A stretch of DNA of 64,000 nt from Pestalotiopsis fici W106-1 (GCF_000516985.1 NW_006917097.1:3138593-3202592); one strand, 5' to 3'. Positions 20,585 through 33,200 are shown, counted from the stretch's first letter. Translations and numbers: made by a program. The notes: a model not told the origin generated them from the sequence alone.

Positions 20585-23500
20585 CTAATCGTCCAATCTG
20601 AACATCTTGCGCAACGCACCAAATTTCTTCTTCTTCTTGGGGGAGGAGTCAGGACCCTCAATGATAGCCTCGGAACCGAGATTATGACCATTGGGCTGCT
20701 GTGCAGGCATCATACCAAGACTGGTGCTCCGGCGACCCTGAAAGTCTGGCCTCTCAACTTTTGCTCCATTTACCCGCCCACCGGCAGTACTGGGTCTCAC
20801 ATCGTCCGTTGGTTCGGGGAGCGGCCAACTATCGCCTCTTGTGAGAGCATTCTTCTTCTGCAACTTCGGGCTGTGGGGTCTCTGGTCGCTGCGGAGATTC
20901 CGAAGCTCGTCCGTGTTGCGCTCGAGTTTGGTATCCCTTCTGGCTGCGCTCTCCGTCAGCTCAGGCCTTGAGATTTTGCCGGCATTATCTGCCTTCTTGT
21001 TTCTTCGGAGAATGCTGCTCATGAACGAAGACCTGCGCTCACGTGTAACGACGGGCGCTGTGACCGACGTTGCAAGAGTTCCAGGTCCAGATCGCTGACG
21101 ATTCAGAGTCGTGGTGCCAATTCCAGAGTTGGTACGTTGGCTGATGTCTGGTCGGAAGGCAGGTGCTGCATTTCCAGGGCTTCTCAGTGGACTCGGGAAT
21201 TGGGTCGATGGATCATCATCATCAGAATCGGGGAGATCAGGGGAGGCCTCTTCCTCCTCGGGTACAGGGGCCGCAACTTTGATATTTGCTGGCGCAGTAG
21301 CCGAGGCCCTCAATGTGCCCTTGGACATGGGACGTGACGATGACCCAGGTCTGGCGTCTTCTTCATCGCTCGAATCGTCAAATCGACTTCGAAATCTTGA
21401 AGCAGGCTCGTCCTCGTCGCTAGAATCGCCAAAGCGACTGGTGCCCGCTTTTGTCTTCTTGCCAGCGGCTTTACCAGAAGCACGTCCGAATGATGGGAAC
21501 TGCAAGGATGCACGCTTCGAGTCTTTGCTTGAATCGCTACCTGAACGTAGACTGCGGCGCATGCCCATGGTCGTTGGTGGGCCAGCTACAGACGAGCGAC
21601 GGAAGGTCGAGCCCGAAGGTGACAGAGATCTAAGGCTGAATCTACTCGAACCCTTGACAGCCTCCGGCGGTGAACGGGGCCTCGCTGGAACCATGTCCTG
21701 CCTCTCCTGCCTCAATGTTCGGCGGAAAGCCATGGAATCTGATGGTGCTGCCCGAGTTCGTTTGAAGCTGCTATCGCTGGCATCAGAGCCCCGACGTTGC
21801 GGTGCAGGTTTACTAGTTTTCGAAAACGCAGTGGCAGCAGAAGCCGCAACCGCAACTGACGCAGCCTTGTTGTGTCGGACGGCTTGATCATCTTGGCCGC
21901 CGGCTGTGCGAGGTCTCGTAATTCGTGGCGAAGCAACGCGTTCTGGGGGTGCCGATGCGCGGTGCGAGGCGTTTCCGTCGGTAAATGGATCAGATCTCAT
22001 GGATTTGCGCATGTGCACTTCTCCCGGGTCTCTCTTTGTGAGCGTGCCTGTTCTCGCAGGTTGCGGTTGTTGTCCCCGCATCGACATCCGCATATGTCCA
22101 GACTGCCGTACAGGACTCAGAGGCTCGTGATTAGCCTTTGATCCGGGCTGGATCATGTAAGTCCGCTCAGCATCAACTGGTCTCATCTGTTTCTGTTTTG
22201 CCTTCTCTGGTGGAGTCGTTTGGGCATGGGCTGCTTGAGCTACAGCTGTCGCCTGTCTCTGCCCAGCCGTTTTCTTCGTCCTGTTACTTAATTTACGGGT
22301 TGGGGTCTGCATCTCTTCGTGGTCGCCATCCGCTCCTGCATCCTCCATAGCTTCCAACTCCAGCTGTCGTCTCTTCTCGGCAGTTAAACTGCGCCAGAAT
22401 GATTTCGCATGCTCCCAGTCATTTCCTGGTGCTTCTCTACTGGCGGCAGGCGCGAAAACAGTATTGTTCCGATTTGTTGGTTCCATCTCCTCGTATTTGG
22501 TATTTCCAGCCGCAGTGGTCTCAGGTGCGTGGCTAGAAATTGACGACTTCGTGACCGGGCTTTCAACCACTGCATCCATTGACTGGAATCCATCACCGTC
22601 GACATCTGAGATATCCTCGTAGGCATCGCTGTAAATGGAAGCATTCGAGTCATCGTCATCTGTCGCAGCCTCGGGTTGCGCGGCCTGAGGCGTGGTAGCC
22701 AGAGTCGTCTGTGGCAGGACTTGAGTCTGAGAAGGTATTACAACAGCTTCTGGTTCTTTCATTGCGTCTGCGGTTGATGAGGGAAATGAAGTCGTCTGCT
22801 GTGGAGCTGGGCTCTCATCCGAGTTGTCATCTGGGAACATTCCGGGAATATCGAAATACTGTTGCGTCGTTTGCTTGACTTCAGTGAGGCCTGGGCTGGG
22901 CTGGGTGATGCTAATGCCGGGCACTGTCTCAGATCGCTCCTCAAATCTTGGCTGTGAAGGTAGCGTAGACGCAGGAACTGCTTCAGCTAGAGGTTGCTCT
23001 GGCTGCACCGGTATCTTCTCTTCTAATATTGTGGAGTTGATCTGGGAGTTGGGCTGAGACTCCAACACTGTAGCAGCTGTAGTCTGACTAGCTTGCAGTC
23101 CGCCGTCGCTGTCATCACCCGCACTGTTGAAAGAATCATGTTCGTCATCTGAGCTATTCAAACTGTCAGACAAATCATCCCTGCCGTCAACAGATGTGAC
23201 GACAGGAGGTAGCGGTTCACGGAACCTTGAGATATTAGCCTCATTCCGTGCTGCGTTATCTTGGGCCTGCGAAAGTGCTGTGCCAATGGCGTAATCGCTC
23301 GATAAACCGGTGTCCATGGAGCTCTCCGTCGCCATTTGCGGGCTGTAGGTTCTTGCCACAGTTGTAGCTGGGACATCCTGGGGGCGAATGAGCGGGCGTT
23401 CTTGTTCTTCTGTGTCGCGAACCTTCTTCTCACGAACGCTTCCAAAGCTGGGTAGAGCGGGCCGCGGCTTCATGACCTCATCTTCTTCGAGATCGAGCGA

Positions 23501-25757
23501 TGTATCCTTCTTCCTATTCCGACCGATCCCGCTATACCAAGGTCGCCGAGTCGTTTGTGGGCTTGGCATAATTGGTGAATCTGTATCGGCGACGGGACCG
23601 TGAGACTCGCCAACAATGACAGGGCTTCTATCATCAAAGCTGACCCTGGCCGACTTTTTACGTGGTAGAGATGCATCTCGATCGGGTGAAGAAAAACGAG
23701 CTCTTGCGGCGTCAGAAGTACTAGTATCTGATGGCGATGCATCTCGTGGCGACGGGCTATGCTTGAGTGCCGATTTAATTGGTGATGCTGATCTTCCTGG
23801 TGGCGTATGTCTGACAACCAAGTTATCTGATGGTGATGACGCGAAACGGGCCTGGCGAGCAGGACTCTGCGAAAGTGATCGTTGTGGGACATTCGCGGAC
23901 TGTGCCACGCTCACAGCCAGGTGCCTTGGAATTTGTTCCTGCTCCCTTGACTCCAGTGTACTAGCTAGACTCTCGGGATTTCCGTCAGATCCTTCAAATG
24001 TCGAGTAGTCGGCAAGCTCGGATTCTGCTGCCAATGTGGTTTGTTGTTCACCGGCAGGCTCGTAAAGTGTTTGGCGGGTCGGTACGCTATCGAGAGCACC
24101 ATAGATATCACGAGAAGGGATGTGAATATCTTCCGCGCCGGATTCATCCTCAGACTCCTCTCTGACCATAGAAGGTTTCCTACCCATCTGTGCAACGGGC
24201 CGAGGGCTCAAGAGGCGTTGCGGTTCCTGGGGAAGCGGTGACGTGCCCGATTTTCTTGGCTCGTACTGTTCTGAGGTTGATACGTGACCCTTATTGTATC
24301 CATCAATCGGTACCCCAGCGACGGATTCTACCTCGGTATTCTGTAATGTCCGTGGTTCATCTTTTATAGCACGGGAAGTCTGTGTTGATGATGGTTCGTG
24401 ACTTCGGAGTTCTCGAGTGTTTCCATTGGTCTCCACAAGACTCCCTCTTGTTCTGCCCACTGTGCCCTTTGCTAGATGACTTCCAGATCTGGACACACCA
24501 GATTGACTTTTCTTACTCTTTGGTTGCTTTTCTGAAGCTGCTTGCACCTGGTAGGCAATTGCGTCCAAGTCTGCCTTTGGAACCATTCTTCTTGAGTTTG
24601 GGTCGTAGACGAGTGTTTGATCTGGTTTGGTAGTAACAGTACTGGAAGCAACTGAGGATCGCTTGGATTTCTTCGATGTTTGTCGCGGCGACTCGGTCCA
24701 CTCATCATTTTGATCCACGACTGGCGAAGCTGGCGGCGACTGCGCCCGAGAGCGACCTGGATAGGAAAAGTTGACGGATGAGCTTCGACTATCCGGTCGT
24801 TGCGGAACCGAGGTTAGGTGCTCTGGTATTGGTTTCGTCATGGGCGCATCTGATGTTCGCAGATTGCTAATATCTCCTTGTGGTTGCGTATACCAAGATG
24901 GCAGTCCAGTTTCCATCTTCTGAGAGGCAGTCTTGAAATTCTGCATGCCCACGCCAGCTGAACTCGTACTCCTTGACACCTTGTGACTGGATGGAATGGC
25001 TGGTACTGGCGGGTGATCCGGTTCGAGCGGCTTTCGATCTCCATGCGGCGAAGGACTCCGAAAGGTGCGTTCCGACATGCTACTTGAACTGCCTTTCCTC
25101 TCCAAGCGCGGTTGCTGTGAGCTTCTCCTGGCGGCAGCTGAAGCTGCGCTACCGACTGACGACACAGAGGGACTGCGGCGCATCGTCCGTTTCGTCTGGA
25201 CGTCGGCGACATTGGTCGGAGTCTGCGGACGGGCACGAAGCGCCGCCGCGGCAGCGGCGGACGACAAGGCCCGATTCGGGTTTTGCGTGCCTGATGCCAT
25301 AAAGGCGGCGGCGGCGGCAGTCGAGGCGTTGGGGTTTGTGATACTCCTTGTGACCTGCTGTACAACAAGAGAAGAGTCAACAACAAGATCCCAAACTTCG
25401 AAATAGGTTTCCCAAGAGAAGTAAAACCAGAATCCGGGCCAAGCGCAGATCAAAATACAAGTCACGTCATCATAGCAAGGCGAATGTGCCGCTTGGCCTG
25501 AGATAGCTTCACCAGCTAAGATGATCTGGCTCTAGCTCGGCCTACGGCTGGCGTAGTTCATCCGTTGGAGCAATGAGCAAATCTGCGGAAGCGCGCAGGC
25601 ACTAACCAGAGACACGCTGTAATCGGCAGACAAATATCCCAATGAGGACAAAGAACAAGCAATAGCTGGCGCGAAACCGAGGGAACGGGCAAGACAGGTT
25701 GGGCACACGTACCGGAATTGGCTGCTGCCGGCTGCGTCTTCTCGAGCTCCCAAACAT
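20585..25757 (-). CDS. Very large, disordered Ser/Pro-rich fungal protein with conserved basic C-terminus
   Basis: Function not recognised. Proposed exons are 25713-25757 (encoding MFGSSRRRSRQQPIP) and 20585-25357, about 1605 aa, with a 355-nt intron. The second exon opens with QVTRSITNPNAS and an Ala-rich stretch, then LRARPQTPTNVADVQTKRT, which looks conserved. About 1,400 residues of low-complexity sequence rich in Ser, Pro, Gln, Asp and Arg follow, with many SP/TP sites. The end is a basic amphipathic tail (KKKKKFGALRKMFRLDD), a plausible membrane- or protein-binding anchor. There is no enzyme motif. The acceptor is a tandem CAGCAG, so one Gln may be optional. An unspliced reading would start within the intron with a hydrophobic stretch that does not resemble the rest. 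A scaffold at the cortex or cytoskeleton is a guess only. Confidence 0.65.
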
Positions 25758-27249
25758 GCCGGCGTTTGCGATGATAGGACCCAACGCCTGTCCTCTTTCT
25801 TGCTAGTTATGAGACTTTTGCGAGCTTTTCCGGCTTGAGCCGGTGCGAATAACTATGAAATGCTCATTCGCGACGTTTGAAAATCATTGCGATTTAATTG
25901 TCCTATGGGCGCAATCGGTCGATATGTTTGATGATGTAAGAAGGGTAAGCGTTAGAATAGCGCCCCTGCGGCAGCTGAAGTCTAGAGCCGGCAAGAGAGA
26001 CAAACAAGAGCTGGTGTCGATTTGTTGTTTAACTGCCGAGACGATCGCCGGATTCCTAAGAAGCCCGAGAGGGAAAAACAAAAATGTATTTTGTGTGAAT
26101 GACGCTCTGGTCGCTCTGAACAGACGAAGGAATGTAAGGTGTAATCTTCTCTTACCAGACCCTGTCGCCCAAGCCACGCTCAATCAATCAATCTCGCCGA
26201 AGCTGTGCATCGGCATGACAATGACAGGCTGCATTCAGTAAAGCGGGTGGGGGCATATTGCTGCAAGCTGTGAGCTTCAACTCCAGCGCTCATTCACCCA
26301 GAGTCCCACCCAAGCCACCCTCAAGGGGCCCCCTGTGGGATGAGGATCTTGTGGGACTCGGGCATCTCGCACAACGGAGCCAGCAGGCCAGGCACGCCAG
26401 GTAAAGCAACTGGCGGGCCCCGCTTTGAACCCGGGGTGCGCGTGCTGGAACCGTACCCCATTACTCAGCCAGTAACGAAGCCACAATTACATCATTGATT
26501 GTGGCTCACCACTAGACATTCTACGAAAGTACGCGCCAACGCGGCGCCTAGCCAGCCTCACTCAATTCTAAATTCAATTGTCACTTTCAGAGTAGCAGGG
26601 AGTCGAACAATATAATCATAAAAATTATAGCGACTTTGAACACGTGGAAATTGTTGATTATTCACACGAATGTATGTCTGTTTTTGGGACGACAATGCAT
26701 TCTTGCACTATGAATAGATATATGGTTGTGGATTCGACCAAATGTGGAAGGAAGTAAACCTCTCAGGTACCGAGTCTAAATGCCAATTCATGCCAAAGAA
26801 ACATCGCAGCCGAAAAAATCAAACTTATGGGACACGACCTGTTGGCCTGTATCTGGACTCGCAACCTAATTTGGATGTTCTCCCCAGAACTGAAATGTCT
26901 GGCGGTCCGCGAATATTTAGTGCGTATGGAGAGACACTGATGAGATCCAGTGGAAATCCCGGAGACGTGCGCGGAGCCGGAGGCTACCGTCACAGATCCG
27001 AAGATGCGTCCCGCCGATAAGCCATTCGGGTGTCCCACTCCAAGTCGGGTATGAATATGCAGCCGAAATCAATTCAAATAGTGGCCTGTCTATGAATTTA
27101 TGATGAGATTGTCTCAGTAGTTGCTCTGTGAAGAAGATTTCAGTCAAACAGATCGGGTCTGCTGCTTAATCCAGTTTCGAGATTCGATTAGCCGCCTTTT
27201 CTTCAATACATCTATCTATACTCCTAGACTTTCGCTCAATGTTAACACC
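25758..27249. other. Divergent intergenic region with a hairpin-rich, GC-rich island
   Basis: About 1.5 kb between divergent start codons. The stretch 26301-26505 holds five perfect short inverted repeats (see its own entry). The rest is AT-rich and shows no credible coding frame. It should hold the promoters of the giant gene and the amidase gene. Confidence 0.5.
26301..26505. other. Cluster of five perfect hairpins, candidate structured RNA or decayed tRNA-related element
   Basis: Perfect inverted repeats lie at 26301-26309/26351-26359 (GAGTCCCAC), 26395-26400/26410-26415 (CGCCAG), 26418-26422/26432-26436 (CCCCG), 26461-26465/26471-26475 (TTACT) and 26480-26487/26498-26505 (GCCACAAT). On the minus strand the TTACT hairpin contains an A-box-like word (TGGCTGAGTAATGG) and the CCCCG hairpin a B-box-like word (GGTTCAA). 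No proper cloverleaf can be drawn: the acceptor stem is missing and the T-arm loop is 9 nt. The nature of the element is unknown. Confidence 0.35.
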
Positions 27250-29352
27250 ATGACACTAGATATCAGGGAAATCAACCTTGTGGAGGCTTCCATTGAAGAG
27301 CTGCAAAAGGCGCTCGACTCGGGGCATGTAACCAGTGTTGAGCTGGTAGCACGCTACCTCCGACGAATCAGCACATACGACTGTCAGAACCTTGCCCTCA
27401 ATGCCATCCCCGTGCTGAATAATTCCGTGTTCGCCGAGGCTGCTGCTTCAGATGATAGGCGAGCCGCTGGCAAGAAAGTGTTGCCTCTCGACGGGATTCC
27501 ATACACGATTAAAGATAGCTTCAAAGCCAAGGGCATGACTGCTGCTGCAGGCTCGCCGGCATTCAAGGATCTGGTCAGCAATGAGGACGCAGCAATAGTC
27601 GCGTCCATTCGTGCCAGCGGCGGCGTCCTTCTCGGACGAACCAACATGCCTGCCATGGCCTGCGGAGGCATGCAGAGAGGCATTTATGGCCGTGCTGAGA
27701 ATCCATACAACCCAGAATATCTGGCAGCAGCCTTTGCATCCGGGTCTTCCAATGGTTCGGCGGCCTCTACGGCAGCAAGCTTTGCCGCCTTTGGCCTTGG
27801 TGGCGAGACCGTGTCTTCTGGCAGATCACCGGCCTCGAACAATGCTCTTGTCGCTTATACCCCGTCGAGAGGTTGGTTGTCTGGCCGGGGCAGCTGGCCT
27901 TTATACCCGACTTGCGACGTCCCGGTTCCGCACACCAGAAGTATTCGCGATCTCCTCTGTTTGTTGGACGTGATTGCGGTGGAAGATCCAATCAAAGAAG
28001 GCGACTTTTGGCGCGAGCAGACTTTCGTAAAGCTCCCTGATCCGTGGCAGGATCGACCTCTCGAGTCGTTCAAAGAAATATCTGCATCTAAGTCACTGTC
28101 TGGCTTGCGCATTGCCGTGCCTCGGATGTATGTCGGCGGCCCAACTCCACCGGGCGCTACTACAGTGCATACAAACCCAACAGTCATTGAGTTATTCGAA
28201 AGAGCACAGAAGGATATTGAAGCCCTTGGCGCAGAAATTGTCTCGACGCCAGACTTTCCAGCAGTCACAGCCTACGAAAACGATGATCTTCTGCCCGCCG
28301 GCTGTCCTCGGCGGCCGGCCAATTGGGGAGCCATGGAACGAGGTCCTCTGATTGCGCATGCGTGGAATGATTTTATCAAGAATTTCCATGACGAGACGCT
28401 GCCGGATCTCTTTGCCGTAGATACGTCTCAGATATACCCCGATTGGCTTCGAACAGAGCCCGAGCTAAGGCATTTTGAAACGGCCAATGGAATCATGTAT
28501 CATACACTGAAAGAGTCATTGCACAGAGGAAGCCATCGCCATTCTCCAGGTTATTCTACAGTAGACGAACTCGAGGAAGCGCTTCTTGCTCTGGAAGGCA
28601 TGCGTCGACACCTTTTAGACGACTGGTTGACTGACCTTGGCTGCGACTGCGTCCTGTTTCCGGCGGTTGGAGACGTTGGCCGCGCAGACTCGGATTCAAA
28701 CTTTGAAAGTGCTGCCCACACGTGGCGCAATGGCGTACGCTACAGTAATGGCAATAGAGCTATTCGGCATCTAGGCATACCGACAGTATCAGTTCCCATG
28801 GGGGTTATGTCTGATACGCATGTACCGGTCAACTTGACATTCGCTGGGCGGGCGGGTAGCGATGTGCAATTGCTAAAGTGGGCGAATGCATTCGAGTTCA
28901 AGACACACCATCGAGTCGCACCTCCGCATACGCCAGCGCTCGAGTCTGACCGCATTGTAATTCCCAAGGGTCCGAATCACTCTTTCTACGAGCCACGCCC
29001 AGAACTGACCGTTGAGAAAGCCAAGATAACCGACCAAAGTGACTCGGCGCTTTGCTTTACTCTGTGTGGCTCTGTTGCTGTGGAACCTTCCACAACAACA
29101 TGCCCAGTGGTGGATATCACTATCAACGCCCTACCTGTCCCACTTGGCATGATTGAGACAGATTCGAGCCCGCAGCTTATAGCTGGCAAAAAGGTTTTTG
29201 GATTCCGCGTAAGTCAGGTTGTGAACATGGCTACTACCAAGGCTGGGCTGGTGAAGACATGGGCTCCCACTGCCCGTGACAAGACAATGGTGGTGATTTT
29301 GGCAAGAAACTCTCCGAGCAGTCGACCTACTGGTTGGCTTGGGTTGTTGTAG
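27250..29352 (+). CDS. Amidase-signature family protein
   Basis: Single exon, 700 aa from the ATG at 27250 (the frame is open upstream but has no ATG). The amidase signature is present but divergent: catalytic Lys88 in IPYTIKDSF, the cis-Ser region GSSNGS (165-170), and the nucleophile region GGETVSSGRSPA, where Ser190 aligns with the family's nucleophile (GTDTGGSIRIPA in typical members). PSRGWLSGRGSWPLYPTCD then aligns with the usual PTxGxVSxxGxxPxxxxxD block. Members hydrolyse amide bonds via the Ser-cisSer-Lys triad; the substrate is unknown. The usual length is about 500-600 aa. The last 100 or so residues look like an added beta-rich segment. No signal peptide, so probably cytosolic. 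It lies 7 kb from the permease/monooxygenase cluster, too far to claim a link. Confidence 0.85.
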   Translation: MTLDIREINLVEASIEELQKALDSGHVTSVELVARYLRRISTYDCQNLALNAIPVLNNSVFAEAAASDDRRAAGKKVLPLDGIPYTIKDSFKAKGMTAAAGSPAFKDLVSNEDAAIVASIRASGGVLLGRTNMPAMACGGMQRGIYGRAENPYNPEYLAAAFASGSSNGSAASTAASFAAFGLGGETVSSGRSPASNNALVAYTPSRGWLSGRGSWPLYPTCDVPVPHTRSIRDLLCLLDVIAVEDPIKEGDFWREQTFVKLPDPWQDRPLESFKEISASKSLSGLRIAVPRMYVGGPTPPGATTVHTNPTVIELFERAQKDIEALGAEIVSTPDFPAVTAYENDDLLPAGCPRRPANWGAMERGPLIAHAWNDFIKNFHDETLPDLFAVDTSQIYPDWLRTEPELRHFETANGIMYHTLKESLHRGSHRHSPGYSTVDELEEALLALEGMRRHLLDDWLTDLGCDCVLFPAVGDVGRADSDSNFESAAHTWRNGVRYSNGNRAIRHLGIPTVSVPMGVMSDTHVPVNLTFAGRAGSDVQLLKWANAFEFKTHHRVAPPHTPALESDRIVIPKGPNHSFYEPRPELTVEKAKITDQSDSALCFTLCGSVAVEPSTTTCPVVDITINALPVPLGMIETDSSPQLIAGKKVFGFRVSQVVNMATTKAGLVKTWAPTARDKTMVVILARNSPSSRPTGWLGLL

Positions 29353-30296
29353 AACCCAGCTTCCTTGGTTGAAACCACAGACATAAAGAGCATTGGTTGC
29401 AGCCCTCTTTTTTGGCATAAAATGTGGGTTTTACTATCTCGAACCTATCTTATCGTGCTTGCATTTGTCACAGACTCGCGTTAAATTTTCGAATCATTGA
29501 TTCATGAGTAGACCAATGAATATGGGTTTGCAATATAGAGCTATGGGATGCGAGGAATTGCGATCTTTGAGACCATCAAGTCTCGAGCGAACCATGACTA
29601 TATATTCGCGCCATTGTATTGTTTGTCTGAACATTGCTCGTCCGTTTGTATACGCACGCCTCTTTCACCAAACATTCCATCTACAGCCTGACTTAGCACG
29701 GCCATGTCAAGTGGATGGCATGAACACTGCGAACAATATTGTCGAGCACCAGAAGGCAGTTCATCACTTCTGTGTTATCCATTTTGATTGGTCGATCTTC
29801 AGCAATGCGGCAAATGCCGGACCAGTCATAAGCGATAGCACGAGCGTGCTCAGCTGGGCACGAGGCTGCGGTAAAGTTGTTTTTGATTGCACTCGACACA
29901 ACCACTTTCACGAAGTGAATGCATGACAAGTAAACCGATAGATGTGAAGCGTCAACACACTATCGCGTCTTCTAATTTGGCACTGTCAGTCGTTGGGGCA
30001 GGCAGTCGCGTGAGTCTGGTACCTACTACCGACACTGCGCCGCACTCGCCCAGACTCAAAGAATGAACCGTCTGACAGCAGACGTATCAGACTCCACTTG
30101 ACATTTCTTCCACCTCCTCAGGTGACGCGAGTTTGGATTTACCGGACTATAACTTGGTCGTCGAACAAGCTTCCCTAGCGAAGACTTGGAGATATCTTGA
30201 CAACATTTTCGAACCACCAGTCTGTGAAAGCTCCTTGTCAAAATAGCCGACTCTCCAAATTCTCAAGTACTAGAGAAATCACTACACATTTTCAGC
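29353..30296. other. Intergenic region between the amidase and the RRM chimera
   Basis: 944 bp. A 140-codon plus frame (29504-29926) has no family features and mixed composition, so I do not call it. Presumably it holds the amidase 3' end and the chimera promoter. Confidence 0.4.
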
Positions 30297-33200
30297 ATGT
30301 TTCCACCGAGTACGTCACTGTGGCAGGCACAAACTGCACAGATCATGGCTGGAGACCATGCGGACGGCAATTCTCACCACGTTGGTTCACGACCGATCCT
30401 AGAGACACCGACATTGACAACGACACAAAGGCTTCCCGAAAAAGGGAATACATCTCGATCAGAAAAGCGTAAGAACGTGAGTTCTAACGTTGAGATGGAA
30501 CACCGCGGCTCCAGTGAGGGTGGCATGACTGGTCAGGAAAAGCTGCGTCCAATACAAAATGGATCTTTCTTTGGCGCCGAAGCTTTCTCATCCGTCGTGG
30601 GCCGCACAAAATTCCCATCAAAAGGCCCTTCATACCCGCCACGCCAAAACTACCCGCCTCTCAATCCTGCGGATCAGAACCCGCCTTGCAATACCCTCTA
30701 TGTGGGCAACTTGCCCATTGATACGTCTGAGGAAGAGCTGAAGGCCATGTTCTCCAAGCAGCGTGGCTATAAGCGACTGTGCTTTCGAACCAAGCAGAAC
30801 GGCCCGATGTGCTTTGTTGAATTCGAGGATATCTTCTTCGCAACTAAGGCACTCCACGAGCTCTATGGTCAACTTTTGCACAATAGCGTTAAGGGAGGCA
30901 TTCGTTTGAGCTTCTCCAAGAACCCACTTGGCGTCCGTTCAGGGCCAGGTCAACGAATTACCACTCCCAAGGACGGATTAAGCAAGCTGATATCGAGCGC
31001 TAGTGGGCGCGTCATGACAGTCGATGAGGGTGACATATCTCGGAACAAGCCCATGAAACCAAGATGTGACTCTAACGACTCTGGGTTTGAATCTTTGCCT
31101 CCCCAACAAGGGTTACCAAATGCACTGCATGCTAATGAAGGAATTCCGGCACCTACATCCGACTTGCCAACTTCAAGTACATCTGCCACTGAGAGCAATG
31201 TAGGGACTGTGCCTTCAGTGGGCACGACCATGCTTTCAGACATAGTCCAAGAGTCTATCGCACATATTTGCGAGGACTTATACCATAAGCTAGAGCCTGA
31301 AATCTGTCCAACAAGTTTCGGAGCAATGATCGGCAATTTCGGAGAGCTAATCAAAGCCTTCGCTATCCAACTTGGCCTCGATCAATCACATCATATGGGA
31401 CCTAGTATCATGTACTTTGTGTACAAGCACCATAAGTGAGTCATCCATGCTGTAGTTTCCTCTAGTTAAACAGTTGCGCTGATGCCCTCCGTTAGCGAGA
31501 TTTGTGCTCTGCTGAAGGGAAAATTCATGGGTGGAGACGAGAACGGCCCAGAATCACCACAAGGCAGACGTGGGAACATGTCCCTCGCAGAGAAAATGGA
31601 AATGTGGCATCAAGAGTTCTCTCAAGAGCACTCTGTTTTTCGAGAAGATGCTCCCTCGAAGTTTGAGGGAGTTGATGACTTGGAAGATGACGACCCGGTA
31701 TCGAATTCGGAGCTTTCATTGTACAGCAAAATCATCTTGAAGAGTTCTGCATACAGATGGCTTGTGTCGACTCTCCAAACCCAGGCTTCATTGTGCTACG
31801 GGGATGGTCATTCCACAATGGCAGGCGATGAGATACGGCAAATGGTCCTCAAGCAGCTTCAGACCGGCACTATCAGTAAGAAACAGCCTCCTCGGACATT
31901 TGCGACTTGTTTCGTGCTCCCTGGATACTGGAACACTCTAAGATCAAGGTTGAACTTTTATGATGCCAATGGTCAGACCATCAGACTGCAAAACATTGTC
32001 GTCCTGAGCGTTTCGTCAGATACAGATGCTCAAATAGCAACTGCGGGACATTACATGCGTCAGATGTGGCAAGATGCTGGAACTCTGCTATTGCAAGGCT
32101 TCCAAGACTTGGTAGACGGAAGGATTGGGGAATGTATTGAAGGTAAGATCTGAAAGACAGCTCCTGCTCCACTCAAACGGCACTTCACATGCTCAAGGCA
32201 ATCTAGTTCAAGTACATGACACCGCATACATCAAGATACAAATCATTGGATCTGATGTTAATGTCGTTTGCCATGGTCCAGCGTATTTTGCAGCGCAATG
32301 CGCTGCACAACTGTGCTGGATTGATTGTGCTATTCAACCTAATCGCCCTCTCCCAGTTGTCCGTACTCCCTGTCTAACACAAATTGGGGCGGCCAAGTTT
32401 CTCATCTCCTCGCTTGACGAAACCACAAAAAGACACAAGGTTCTTGCTCATATAGAACGAACAAATACGTGTTGGCAGCGGTTTGACCCGCTAGTCTGCG
32501 TTTGGGGGTTTCCTATAGCTCGGCGTCCAGAAGGCTTCTCGGGAGTCGAATTACCGCTTAGCCCTGCCAACAATTCACTGTTCCTGTCGCCAGATCTATC
32601 CCTCGAATGGCCTGTCAAAAGATTGGTCCTCAATCAATGGGCTGCTACATTATGCTGCGTTGGAAGAATCAACTCTAGCTGGCTCTGGCATCTTGAGCGT
32701 ACCTGTACTTGCTCCGCCGAGTGGATGGAGAACTACAGCGGTGATCTGCACAGACTCACCATTGACGACATTGCTCGTGATCAACATATTCTAGGTTACT
32801 GCAATGAGACCAGCGGACTTCTCAACAATAGGCAGGACGAAACTGCCAGAGGCCAAGAATCAAATTCAAACAAAGAATCCATTGAAACGGTGATCAATAC
32901 TCCATTGATGAAATCCCTGGATTGCAATTCTTTTACAACGCATGATGCTCAGTCTGACTCAGTTGACACTGATCTTTTGTCCATATCAAGTTTTTCGTGC
33001 GACATAGACGACGACGCTCTACAATTGGACAAATGTGCAACCCCCATTATCGATATCGTTGCTCTTCAGCTTGTCTCCAAAATTGCTTGCCGACAGGCTC
33101 CTACGTTGGAAAAACCACTATGCGATCAGGAATCTATGAGCAACGCTCAAGGCACTGCGAGCATCTCGACTCAGGGTATACAACGCGGAAGCCCAAACTC

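Noticed and set aside
21111..21887. 258-codon plus-strand frame inside the giant minus-strand gene
   Set aside because: Composition mirrors the Ser/Arg-rich gene on the other strand; no start context, introns or motifs of its own.
26405..26480. A functional tRNA gene on the minus strand
   Set aside because: A-box and B-box words are present, but the acceptor stem does not pair, the T-stem has mismatches in the standard register, and no anticodon arm forms. Kept only as a structured-element finding.
29504..29926. 140-codon plus frame between the amidase and the chimera
   Set aside because: Random-looking composition, no motif, no supporting splice pattern.
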